Positions 1-21,832 of a stretch of 64,000 nt of DNA are shown piece after piece. Source of the stretch: Glandiceps talaboti (lineage: Eukaryota; Hemichordata; Enteropneusta; Spengelidae); NCBI RefSeq assembly GCF_964340395.1, contig NC_135561.1, positions 13,698,961 through 13,762,960 of the forward strand, written 5' to 3'. The notes under the pieces were generated by a model, which saw only the letters and a list, made by a program, of their open reading frames with translations, did not search any database and was not told where the DNA came from. A program made the translations under genes and the position numbers. Within the stretch, counting starts at the first letter, position 1, and every line of letters begins with the position of its first letter.

Positions 1-471
1 GCAAGATGGACAAACACTGTCAGTTCCATTCTCGATGATACATGTGCTATATCATTCATCTACGATTTTGATGTTTAGTGGGACTGATAGGGGTTAATTT
101 CCAACCGAAAGGTTTCATTGTTAAGCTCTACGGGATACCAAAGTAATACAACTGTTTACTGTAGAGAACATTACCACTGGGTGAGATTTTAACAACAGCA
201 CTATGCAGTGGAATTTTCCTTTAACCTAAAAGTGGGCTTCAACTGTTGTTTCGTATATATATACACATGTATATTAGTAAAAGATATAAACCAATGTGTG
301 CATCGAGGTGAATGCACTGTTGTATCCAGCTTTTAACACATTGGAACATATTCAGGCAAAATGTATTGTTTACATCTTACAGCTTTTGATTATTTTAAAT
401 ATATATCTCATGGCGATTTATTACATCTAGCGTTAGTATCCAAATCTACGTGTCTCGTATCTCTGTCTGGG

Positions 472-730
472 CACAGGGTAAAGGACAAATGATCAATTTT
501 GTACTCGCGATTTTCCGGATTTCTAATATTATTTTCTGTATATTTCAAATAAAGTTTTAAATACTGTTTCCTCTCACTGTTTTTTTTTTCTATTTCCTAC
601 CTGATATCAATGTCTTATCTGAGTTTATCAGCTTTGCATTTATTAGTAGCTTGCGAGAACAAACTCACTATTTGCCCGAATTAACGCATTATCGCGAGTA
701 CAAAATTGATCATTTGTCCTTTACCCTGTG
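472..730. mobile_element. MITE with perfect 40-bp terminal inverted repeats
   Basis: Bases 472-511 and 691-730 are exact reverse complements over 40 bp, with ends CACAGGGTAAAGG and CCTTTACCCTGTG. The 259-bp unit has no coding capacity. The flanks GTCTGGG and GTTTGGG match at 6 of 7 positions and may be a target-site duplication. This is the structure of a non-autonomous DNA transposon; the perfect arms suggest a young insertion. Superfamily not assigned. Confidence 0.75.
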
Positions 731-961
731 GTTTGGGGTTGGATATTATCAAGATATGAATATTGTTTGTAAAACGTAGAAGCTATGAATATTGATATAT
801 TTATTTTGATACAGACTAAAGCCAGTTGTCAAATAAAACATGACACAAGACACGTTGTATATGCCATGCAATTGCCTTTAAGGGGCTTGGTTTGTTTAAG
901 GTGAAACATATCATACATACTGTCCAGTTATTACCATCTTAAAATAGTATTAAATGTGGAC

Positions 962-1818
962 AGGTGGTCAACTTAAACGCACTTAAATGTCGCTGAACAT
1001 GCAAAGCAGAACATGTTCTGTATCCATACCGAAAACTATGAGACATTCTGAAAATTAAAACGACACTAGTACAGTAAGCCTCACTACTGCTGTGTGTGTA
1101 AAAATTTCATCGTGTAGACTTTGACAATGAAACATGTATTGATACAATGAATGGGAACGGCCTTGTAAATGAGAATTCTTTTTTTCAGTAAGTCAATACA
1201 AGCTAATTGAATTATAAGTGTTAGACCTACCTGACGTCGACCAACCTTTGAGGTCGTGGCTTTCAATTTAAAATAGTCACGGAGATAACGCTAGACATGA
1301 TATTACTTCCATTCTGGCGCAATTGTATTGCTCTTAATTGACCAAGTGCAAATTAAAGAGTAATCCGTGGGAGTTAATCCTCTAGAAATGATAGTGGTTT
1401 ATTTTTAAACAGGGTTTCGTATCTTGCTGTGGATTGCGTGATCAAATTAGATTCCATCGGCGCTAGTAAAGGGATAAATAGTTCAGTTTATGGGCAGAAA
1501 AAAATCATTGTGTGTTTCCGATGACATCTCCTCGTGCATGAAAGTCGGAAAGACAAAGACTTTCTTAACTCTAAGTTTTAAAAGTTTAGGATCGGCAGTT
1601 TAAACTAGAGTCCGTGTTACAAATATGAGACATTCTCCTCGGATATTCTAGGCACGTTCGATCTATATTCTACCAACATTCGATGCAATTTATATTTTGT
1701 CGACAACAATTCATACGTACGTCAGCATACAGAAAGTCATTCAACCCTTTCAAAAGAGAAAGATCAAATTCAGCTTTGCATGTTCAGCGACATTTAAATG
1801 CGTTTAAGTTGACCACCT
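962..1818. mobile_element. Non-autonomous DNA transposon, 46-bp TIRs
   Basis: Bases 962-1007 and 1773-1818 are reverse complements with one mismatch in 46 bp (outer end AGGTGGTCAACTTAAACG). The 857-bp unit encodes no transposase that I can see. No clear target-site duplication was found, so the superfamily is open. It could be an internally deleted copy of a larger autonomous element. Confidence 0.7.
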
Positions 1819-1909
1819 TTGACTTCTTAAATGAACACTGATTCAAACATTTTGGCTTTGAATCAATAGCGAAAAAGAAGATGGAATTCAGAGATATCAA
1901 CAGACGAGA

Positions 1910-1910
<1 letters not shown>

Positions 1911-1989
<79 letters not shown>
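1911..1989. repeat. (GACA)n microsatellite
   Basis: About 20 near-perfect copies of the tetranucleotide GACA. The same motif recurs through the window (3600s, 7740s, 11150s, 18450s, 63310s), on either strand. Confidence 0.95.
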
Positions 1990-2328
1990 TGGTGGGTTGG
2001 CATGCAGGCAGACATTCAAAGTGTCAAACAGAAGGAAGAGGAGAGCCTTAATAATTTAGTTTTATCGTTTTATAGTTTTATTCCAGCTCTTAAAGTGTTC
2101 CTGGTCTTCTCGTGAAACCTTGTCAGGCCTTATAAATATTTGAATTTACCGTTTGGAATTTGGAGGAAAGGAACCAACCATATAATATTGAGTATCATCA
2201 ATGCTGAAAAAACTATGGTACTGAACAAAATAGCTCAAATTTTCGCCATGAAAATAAATATTCCAATGCCAACTATAGAAGTAAACCTCCGAGTAATGAT
2301 TTATAACAGCCTTATCCTTTTGAATTAA

Positions 2329-2438
<110 letters not shown>

Positions 2439-2785
2439 GTTGTCATGTTCTACTTCTGATTGACAATGGAGGATACTATAGCTAATTGGAAGGGAGATAC
2501 AAGACACAAGGTATGTAATGTCATGGTATGTACTACTAATTGTGACCAATTTCCAATGTGAGCTGTCAGTCAGTCTTTTTTTATAAAGTAAAGAAGAATA
2601 CAATTACATCAGCAAAAGACAAATTGTAGATTTCACTTTAAATTGGAACAAAGACAAGGCTAATTTTATCCTAGCTTCTTTAGTTGGTTCCAGTGATTCA
2701 TAAAAAGTCACTTTTAATATTGCAGATCGCACAGCGTCTCTAAAAATATAAGGGATAAAATTATTCAAATTAGCGATGAACCAAC

Positions 2786-2913
2786 CTCTGTACACTATAG
2801 GGTAGGGAATTCTGGGATTGGCGCCCATGCTGATATCACCAATGATCCTGTCGGACAGTCTGTCCATGGTTTCTCCAAATCCTTCTATTGTGTCTACGTA
2901 ATCGACTTGTAAG
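2786..2913 (-). CDS. Possible internal exon of unknown protein
   Basis: A minus-strand open stretch spans about 2604-2960. Its central part reads LQVDYVDTIEGFGETMDRLS and continues through RIPYPIVY, which has ordinary protein composition, unlike the repeat-derived frames around it. It is bounded by an acceptor-like TTTTTAG (upstream edge 2913) and a GT dinucleotide in GTTGGT (edge 2786), a weak donor. I do not recognise a family, and no partner exon was found within 3 kb. It may be a relic exon, part of a gene lying off the left edge, or chance. Confidence 0.25.
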
Positions 2914-3261
2914 CTAAAAATAATAGATAGAGACATTAATGGTGTTGATGACATCAGCATAAGTAATTGAGCTCCAATCCCAGCATTCCGTATGCCAGTG
3001 TAGAGCAGTTGGTGTATGACTTATTGTATTGATTTTATTTCTCTTGATGTTAAACGCTCGATGTAGAGGTGACCTTTCATGACTTACTGATATCAACTGA
3101 AATAATAATGTGGTTGCAATTGTAACTATACAAAGGAAATTTTACTCTTTTATAACAAGCGGATATTGCATTTAAAAATTAAGTTAAATACCCAAGAGTC
3201 GTCTCTGTAAAACATTTGATTATAAACGATAAGACAGTAGTATGTATCTCATTGACATGAA

Positions 3262-3601
3262 AGATTTGTATGTATGTATGTACGTACGTACGTACGTACG
3301 TATGCATGCGTATGTATGTATGTATGTATGTATGTATGTATGTATGTATGTACGTATGCATGCATGCATGCGTATGTATATATGTATGTATGCATTCATG
3401 CATGCATGCATGCATGCATGTATGTATGTATGTATGTATGTATGGATGGATGGATGGATGGTTGGATGGATGGATGGATGGATGGATGGATGGATGGATA
3501 GATGCATGCATGCATGCATGGATGGATGGATGGATGGATGGATGGATGGACGTATGTATGTCTGTATGGATGGATGGATGGATGGATGGATGGATACATC
3601 A

Positions 3602-3654
<53 letters not shown>

Positions 3655-3655
3655 A
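3262..3655. repeat. Compound tetranucleotide microsatellite
   Basis: Successive blocks of TATG, TACG, TGCA, GGAT and ACAG units run for almost 400 bp. Each block differs from its neighbour by one base, which suggests stepwise mutation and re-expansion of a single ancestral array. Long frames in all phases (tyrosine/valine/cysteine/methionine or tryptophan/methionine/aspartate/glycine repeats) are by-products of the period. Confidence 0.95.
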
Positions 3656-4019
3656 AGGCAGGAAGCCAGAGTCACATCATTGCGGATACTTGGGCTAAAT
3701 GCGTTGCTTGTTATAGTTGCATGGTTCGAATAAATTATGCAAAAAAAACATATTAAGATTCAGAAAATAAATGTACTCAATAAACATCAAACGAAGAGAT
3801 AGACTTTGTAATGTAATTCTCAGATTTTTTGTCAGACACATTCAATCTGTCAGACACAACATTAATAAATATGTTGACGTCGGACTATCGGTGTTTTACC
3901 AGATACGAATGACTTGCTTTCTTTCACTTTTGCCACAGGTGATGTATTCAATTATCACTTTATACAACCGATCACTCTACCAGTTATTTTTCAAGACGGG
4001 AACGCCGGGTCGACTTCCG

Positions 4020-4027
4020 TGACGTCA
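4020..4027 (+). promoter_or_regulatory. Consensus CRE (TGACGTCA) upstream of GPCR
   Basis: The full palindromic cAMP-response element TGACGTCA lies 225 bp before the receptor's first ATG. CREB/ATF proteins bind this site in animals. The position is suitable for a promoter site, but an 8-mer can occur by chance and there is no transcription-start evidence. Confidence 0.35.
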
Positions 4028-4251
4028 TAAACTGTGTTCATTCTGATTGGTTAGTACCAGGCGATCGAACACATGTATTCAAGTCTGCTCTACGTAACCG
4101 ATTAGAAAGAGATATCTGAATTATAAAATATTTGGTACAGACATTGTCTGTGTTACAGTAATCTCGATGGGTGGTGCTTCGATTCCGACGTATCAACTTA
4201 CAGATATCTCCTTTCAATAAATAACGGTCAATAATCAACTCGACTCAGTGG

Positions 4252-14318
<10,067 letters not shown>

Positions 14319-16384
14319 AAAGAATGGATAACCTAGCTCAACACAGCCATCTAGATGGTTACAAGCAAAAAAATTAGAACGATCTTGAGAAGACAGTCAT
14401 CATTTAACCGTGATGTATCCTTTCGTTCCCTCTGGGCAGGATTGTGGATTGCGAAGATTGCAATTTTGTGCTGGGTTAACAATATCATTACGAATAAATA
14501 CGAAGTCATGCAACAGATACAAGAGTTGTATGCCCTGTGGTAAGACGAAAAACATACGATTTGTTCCTGAAAAGCTGGTTTTATATATTTCGATGTACAC
14601 GACTGTTTTAGACGTACATGTGTGTGACTTGAAAAACATATTGTATTCTTGATTCTGAGGTCAATACTAATCTAATGTTGCTGTTTGAAACTATGATTAA
14701 AGGTATTACTAATCATTTTGAAGAAACGTAAACACAAAATGGTAGATCTAGAACCCAGAGCAGATTTGTCTGAAGTTTTCTTTCGTAATAGTTTATATGT
14801 GTTCGAATGCTCAGTGAGTAGCGAGCGTTCTATATAGAATGTGCTCTGTACATGTTGATTATTATATCGCATGTTTTAGGTTATATAATATGTGTATATA
14901 ATTAGTAATAAAGAAAAAAAAATACAGGAGATTTAATAGGACTATGACAAAATATAATCCGCGTCTAAATACAGACCACGATTAACTGTTTTCACATTAT
15001 ATATAGTATGTTTACTTTCTTAATCTTGTCTGTGGTTTACTCAAACAAAGAGATTCATCAGTGCCTCTGAAGGGATATGAACTTATTTATCACCTTTTAT
15101 GTGTTTTTAGTCAAGTTTCTTACACAAAGTCCACCCTCAAGGTATTGTATTGACCTTGTGTTTTCTTTTGTATTTCCTACAAAGTTTCACTGCTTCTTTA
15201 CTTAAACCAGTCTAATCTAATGCATGAATTGGGCGGGGTTCGTTATTTCTTGGAGTGGTAGACACTTGATTGCATTTTGTACAGAATATAACTTTTAAAG
15301 CAAACAGTTTAAGATATGTATCTAATAAAGTCTTGTAAAAATATTTAATCGAGGGAATTGTTTTACTTAGTGACGTAAACATGTATACTCACAACATTAG
15401 CCTATTTCATTGTAGTGTTCTTGGATATATTTATTACACTTATATACCCAAATAGAATTGTCAATTTTCTATACAGTTGTAATAAAGTTACGTATAATAA
15501 TATTAATGACTGCAAGAAGTATACTATACAACACGTTTTGCAATTGCACCGTTGTTTTTCTAATCATATGTAGCTTGTGGAGTGATGGCACCTTCTCAAG
15601 ATCTGAAAACTCATTTGCGCTGTACCAACACATCTTTAAATATCAAATTCTCGTTGATAAAACTATACATACTAGATGTACTATAGCCATCAGCTAATGT
15701 CTACTATGTAACGATAAAGTTGTCGTTTTCAAATTGTTTCATATTGTCAATTGTAGTGGTTCATAATTGTATATACTTTATATTCATGGGATTTGTAATG
15801 CGGCTACATTGACCAAATCGGCCGGTATATGTGCTTTGATTAAATTCTAATCGAATGTGGAAAGCTGACTGTGATATATAGTAGACTTATTTCACGCCAA
15901 CTGCTCTCCTTGTATATCTAGAGAACGGTGGATACCTGACATTTATATTTGTATGCACCAAAATAAATATGATTACAAGATTAATGACATTCTTTCTTCG
16001 ATTCTGCAATAATCAAATACAACAATGGCCTTTCATGGACAAACACTGTTTTGAACCTTTACGATTGATACAACCGTTGCAGCAATTCTTTAGAAATGCC
16101 TCTGATAAGAATGTAATTTTATCACTGGTAAATCTGGTTTTGAAGATACCGGAAAGTCTTCTCCTTATCACACTATCAAACTGATACACATTTATACAAT
16201 GTTATTTATACAGTTATATTCATAGCCTCTCTATATAGTCAATGTATCCTTTTTTTGTTCAAGGTGACTTATAAGCCCGATGGGCTGGGAGATATTTTAT
16301 TACTTCATGTCACTATAATGAAATTATTGACTTACTATACAAAAACAATAGCGGGTGCCTCAGGTGTAGATAAATGCTGTGCTT

Positions 16385-16470
16385 TTATCAGTTTGTTTAT
16401 GTCTGTGAAAGTTAGGCATAATTATATAAGGCTATATGACTAACTTTCACGGACATAAACAAACTGATAA
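16385..16470. repeat. Hairpin: 30-bp arms, 26-bp loop
   Basis: Bases 16385-16414 and 16441-16470 are reverse complements with one mismatch. CAATAGCG occurs on both sides (about 16345 and 16473). It may be a very short foldback element. Confidence 0.7.
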
Positions 16471-17398
16471 GAACAATAGCGTGAACTTACATCAGGGTCA
16501 CCTAAATGAATGTTATATTGTATCATTCAATACATGTTTGTTTGATAGTAGTGTGATAATGAGATGACTTTGGCAAAAGTCAGTTGTAATTGTCTACTAC
16601 TGATAAAAATACGACGTTCTGATTAACAGCATTTCTAGACAACTAGTGCATGGTTTGTATATTCACCGGGTATAGAGAAACATCAAACCATGTTGGGATA
16701 ACTAATTATAAAGTCAAAACAACTGACTTGCAATGACGACAGGGACTAGTATTAAAACTGGGACTATGATGAAAATGCGACACCAAGGGAAATGGTAATA
16801 CACATCTAGCATCAAGTTTTATTGGCATATTTTGAACGTTGAATATATATAATCAACATTTCGATATAACTCTATGATTAAATTGTTTGTATAAAAGTTT
16901 CTTAATACACGCGCGCCATCATGAAATGACACTAGCTACAACAAGGAATGTTTTCATAGACCGACTGGTGGTTTTCTAATAAAAAAACTCTAGCTAGTAT
17001 TAAACAAAGATTTAAATATTCACTCGAGGATCGGATTACTGATTCTGTACCTGCTTATTCAACGAGAATTAAAACCTTATATAGTTTGCATTAAAACCAG
17101 GGACTTGTCATTGGCTTTCTGCTTTAAAGATCTTATACCTGTCAGTTATACCGACAAAATAATAATTTTAATATTGCTATCTATTTTTTTTCTGCACGAC
17201 ACATCAAGCTGGGAGCCATAGAAATTGATGAATTACGACAGATAGTCTTATAATAATCTTTATTTATACTGGCTAGTTCTTTAAGCATGTTACGACGTAA
17301 CTCAACCTTCCAGCCAGAATCTAAAAGGTCACGTGTGGACGCGATAACATCACTGGTGCATTGTCACTCTCCAAATTGGATCTTGGATTTGGAGTCAT

Positions 17399-17723
17399 GA
17401 TGGGAGAATGGTCAGCGTGGCCGACTAGGAATCTGTTGGTTGCTGGTTCGAGCCCCCGTCGCTAGCTGCCATTTGTTTCTGAATGGCTTAAAATCCATGG
17501 CCAAGATTTGAACCACGATTGTGCCTCAGTCAGAATAGAGGTTGCACTGTGAATGCTTTAATCATATACACTTGTAGAGGCTGCAATGCATTGTATGCTC
17601 CCCAGGGAGTTGCAATTGAGGCAGTATCAGTAAAGAGCCGTTGTGCCAATATAGATCCGTGCCAAGGGTAATAATTGTAAAGCGCTTTGAGCACAGAGTG
17701 AGAAAGCGCAATATAAAAATCAA

Positions 17724-17726
<3 letters not shown>
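17399..17726 (+). mobile_element. tRNA-derived SINE, copy 2
   Basis: Same family as 11565-11910. The tRNA-like head has an intact polymerase III B box, GGTTCGAGCCCC. The core has GGCCAAGATTTGAACCACGA and the tail GTAAAGCGCTTTGAGCACAG, then AAGCGCAATATAAA, leading into an ATT run. A tail ending in GCGCTnTATAAAT followed by ATT repeats is characteristic of several metazoan SINE families. Confidence 0.85.
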
Positions 17727-17788
<62 letters not shown>

Positions 17789-17824
17789 GTATCATCATCA
17801 TCATTATTATCATTATATTATTAT
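17727..17824 (+). repeat. (ATT)n/(ATC)n tail of SINE
   Basis: Trinucleotide run directly after SINE copy 2; the typical 3' simple-repeat tail of this SINE type, lengthened. Confidence 0.9.
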
Positions 17825-18446
17825 TACTTATCTATTGCGCTTTTAACATTCAGAACTGATTTCGTTGCTTAAAAAACGTAACAAGCTTTTTACTCAACGC
17901 AACGATTCTGGTTTTAGGCGTTATTGTGTATGCTCTTATAGTAGCAAATGATAGTGAGTTTCGAGTTGATTCAAGTTGTGATTTTTGACCAATTAAATTT
18001 ACTAGTACAACGTCAGGACGTTTTCATTTTCATGTAAAAACTTTTTTTTTTACAGTTTCACGAATCGAATTGGCACGTCTAGAGGTACTGTCACTCAGTT
18101 TGGGCCTATCTATCTTTAGACACAAATGAAAACTTGAAATTGGCAAAATGCAAATGCCTGGTGTCATAGGTCAAATAGTAGGCGCAGTGTTGCTTAAAAT
18201 GTTACAACATGTTTTACTTCCTAATAAATATTCCTGTAACAAGTTTCCCGTCTTGATCTGAATACTGAAAAATATAATTATAATATAGGCTATTTAGTCT
18301 CATCACTAGTCTCAACCAAGTTTCATTTAAACTGTCGAAATACGCACGTGAATAAAATACAATATGCTAATACGGCTTAACAGTTTTGGTCTAGTCATTT
18401 AAATAGCATGTGGGAAATTTCGAAATCAATCCAGTAATTTTAAGAC

Positions 18447-18502
<56 letters not shown>

Positions 18503-18552
18503 TTGTAATGTATGAAGGTAGTTGAACTACAGAGAATAGGAAGAATATATAT

Positions 18553-18617
<65 letters not shown>
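18447..18617. repeat. (ACAG)n and (AT)n microsatellites
   Basis: An ACAG array at 18447-18500 and an AT array at about 18547-18617, separated by unique sequence. Confidence 0.9.
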
Positions 18618-18621
<4 letters not shown>

Positions 18622-18720
18622 AACAAACTAAATGAAAGAAGACGAGTATGATATTACATTATATGTATTTACGCTACGGACCGTTTCACCAGAAGAATCA
18701 TCAGACGTGAACTATTGCTT
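18618..18720 (-). mobile_element. Possible Penelope-like element tail
   Basis: On the minus strand it reads CTGATGATTCTTCTGGTGAAAC, a C(T/A)GA.GA..CT....GAAAC layout, followed after about 60 bp by an AT run. Penelope-like tails often have such a motif and AT-rich ends. There is no coding evidence, and the stem II pairing expected for a hammerhead ribozyme is not present. Confidence 0.25.
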
Positions 18721-18721
18721 A

Positions 18722-18820
18722 CAACTGACGTAATCTATACAGTACAGTACTTAGGTGTACCATAGACCCTCGGTCTATCGATGTACACACCTAAGTACTA
18801 TACTGTATAAATTACGTTGA
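18722..18820. repeat. Inverted repeat, about 38-bp arms
   Basis: 18722-18760 pairs with 18783-18820 (core GTACTTAGGTGTAC / GTACACACCTAAGTAC). The loop itself pairs as TAGACC/GGTCTA. A small foldback element or chance palindrome. Confidence 0.6.
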
Positions 18821-19296
18821 GAAGATTTACACATGTAGGCCTATTTGACTGTAGTAACTTCTATGTTCAATAAGCTTAAAGATGTAGTCTGAGCTTGTGT
18901 CAAGAAGATAAGCCAAGCGGTCGAATGTTGGCCACTGTACACGTAGCAGAATAAGTAACATTCTTACATGTCTTATATGTAGCCAGAGAATTGACTGATA
19001 ACAGCTAAAGACAGACAATGTGAATATATTACACTCAACATTTATAGTATCATCGTTTAGGGAAGACAAGTAGTCAAGAACATGTGTAAATCTTCGCCTT
19101 TTTTTCGGTGTGTGTGCATGGACTAGGGATGGGATGGGATGGCATGAATTCTACCTGGAGAGCGCCCTCAATGGAAAATGTTATAAACCCGGAAGTTGTT
19201 GTGGCCAAATGTAGTGACTATGAATCACGCATCGAAGTTTATCATAACACATACAATTTGAATATGAACTGAAATGTGAAGACCTTGCGCCTGATC

Positions 19297-21777
19297 ATGG
19301 CTTCTTCAGCAGCTCCCGCAACAAAGAAGAAAAGAGCGTAAGTATTTCAGAACAATCTTTGTAGCGCATTTACTGATTTTGGACTTCACACCTGTAGTGT
19401 AACCACAGACAAGTGTGGTGGTGTAACCTTTGAGCGTCATAAGTCGATCACAGGTCATCGTTTCAAATGGACGGAACGCGTTAACGAACTATGTTAATGA
19501 AAACATCTTTATAATCAAGCTTTAGTTGTGGGGGTGGGTCATGGTAAAGCCATGGTAAAGGAGAGAATAACCCAAAGTCCACTGGATACATAGAAGGCAC
19601 AAATCAAGGTTGTGATAGGGAGGCTAACCTCATTCCTAACCACTAACCCTAACTCCCTAGTTTGATTTCAAATATGTATTCTCTGCACTCGTCTACATTC
19701 TTGCTAATTAATAGGGTGGTTATTAAAAAGTTCAATCTGTCAGATCTCCCTAATTATTCTTAGGTGCTAAATAAAATTATGGTACAATTAATTTATGGGA
19801 ATAAAGGAAAGTTTTACCAGTTTTCCCAGCTTAATTCTAGCTACTGTAAACGTAGACATTTTCACTGCTAGTAAATTATGCAATTATACAGTCTTCAACT
19901 AGTGCTCAAAGACTAATTGTTTACTGTTATGCAATATTTCAGATAGGAAAGATAAAGAATTTTATGGTCTGGCCACTAGGAATGCTTTTTTGCAACTTGT
20001 GGCGCGGAAATGAGGGCCAGAATAGTTTTAAGATATTGTAGCATAAAGACAGCACATATCACAAGTTACCAGGTGTCTCAGCTTAGTTACCCAGACTCTC
20101 ACCGCTGGGGGGCTCTTCTACGAGACCACCCAGACGAGAGTCTGAGGAAACGAGATTCCAACTCACTCGTATTAGAGCAGTGCATGCTGGGGAATACATG
20201 TCCAACATTGTTAATAATTTAGGTACTGTCACGACAAGTTATCACTTTTCAAACGTCGCTGCAAGTACATCTAAATTACAAAAAAATAGGCCTTGTAAGC
20301 CCATTTTTACGACTTGGAAGAAATGTACCGTAGAACTCCTGGTGAGAGATAATTGAGGTAGCTCCCAGCGGTGAGAGTCTCAGGGTAACAGAGACTTAGT
20401 TACCACACATTTTCCACATCGCTTCGGATATATAATCTTATTTGCTAATAATACCAATAATTCATCTCGAACCACTACATGTACACCTGGAAGAACACAC
20501 ACTGATCTTTTATACTTATTTTATTCACAGCTTCAAATATTGCCATACAATCGGTCTGCCATGACATTATCTAGTTCCAATACCGTGTTCCGATTAACAC
20601 ATCATCTTCACACATTGCGTCTATAGTCAAAGTCGAACATTTTACCGTTAAAATGGCTAAACCCCATGCTGGGTGAGGATAAACAGCGCATATCCCAGTA
20701 GTAATCCATCACAAATTGACAGGCAGTTGTAATTGGTTTACTTCCTTCAGACAATTACTCATTAATATTCAGTTTGTACAACTGTACAACATGATTAAAC
20801 ATCATCACGTGTATATGAACAGTGTCGTGGGTAGCACAGATATCTGTGCTAGAGTAACGACTTTGACTAGACGTAATGTGTGAAGATAACGTAGTGTAAA
20901 TTGTAACACGGTCGTACTGGAACTAGAATAGCCGTGACAAAAATTGTAACCCTCACTTTGCCAAATCAAGTGTGCACTCTTGCAATCCTTTACACGTGAA
21001 ATGTCCAGAACTTCAGTGACTGCATCTTGGTATATTACCAGGCTGGTACACGTACATAATATCTGTATCTCATAATATGGATACATACAATTACATACAC
21101 ATTACATGTACATGTCTACTATTTATTTCAACAGAGACCTCAAAGTAGTGATTATGGGTGACTCTAGTGTAGGAAAATCAACTCTCATACAACGTTACCT
21201 GACTGGAAAATTTGAAGAAACTATTAGTGTAAGTATGTATACATATGTACATACGTACATGTGTGTATGTATGTATGTATGCATGCATGTATGTATGTAT
21301 ATATGTACGTACGTACGTACGTACGTACGTACGTACCGTCCGTACGTACGTCCGTCCGTACGTACGTACGTACATATGTACATGTGTGTATGTATGTATG
21401 TATGTATGTATGTATGTATGTATGTATGTATTTATGTATGTATGTATGTATGTATGTATGTATGTATGTGTGTGTATGTATGTATGTATGTATGTATGTA
21501 TGTATGTATGTATGTATGTATGTATTGTTTGTATGTATGTATGTATGTATGTATGTATGTATGTATGTATGTATGTATGTATGTATGTATGTATGTATTG
21601 TGTGTATGTGTGTTTATGTGTGTGTATGTATGTATGTATGTATGTATGTATGTATGTGTGTGTATGTGTGTGTATGTGTGTTTACGTGTGTGGGTGCATC
21701 CTTGATGATTTTATAATCATTACATATGATTTATAAACATACATACATACATACATACATACATACATACATACACA

Positions 21778-21832
<55 letters not shown>

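Larger units (their letters stand above)
14319..19296. other. Intergenic between GPCR and Rab20
   Basis: No protein-coding exon recognised. Contents: the presumed 3' UTR of the receptor, a hairpin at 16385-16470, a SINE at 17399-17726, microsatellites, a second hairpin at 18722-18820, and the Rab20 promoter and 5' UTR just before 19297. Confidence 0.6.

Noticed and set aside
3179-3756. Long overlapping frames on both strands with YVCM, HTYI or WMDG periodicity (also at 6000-6300, 7650-7960, 21100-21740, 52035-52327)
   Set aside because: Tetranucleotide repeats give stop-free frames in several phases; no start context, codon pattern or splice structure supports a protein.
14355-14652. Several overlapping frames after the GPCR stop
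   Set aside because: Mutually contradictory frames on both strands, no recognisable motif; best explained as receptor 3' UTR.
18690-18720. Hammerhead ribozyme candidate (CTGATGA...GAAAC on the minus strand)
   Set aside because: The bases between the two core motifs do not form stem II (the closing pair would be U-U), so the canonical ribozyme is not supported.
19610-19665. Telomere-like CTAACC/CCTAAC stretch
   Set aside because: Only a few irregular, non-tandem hexamer-like matches; not a telomeric array.
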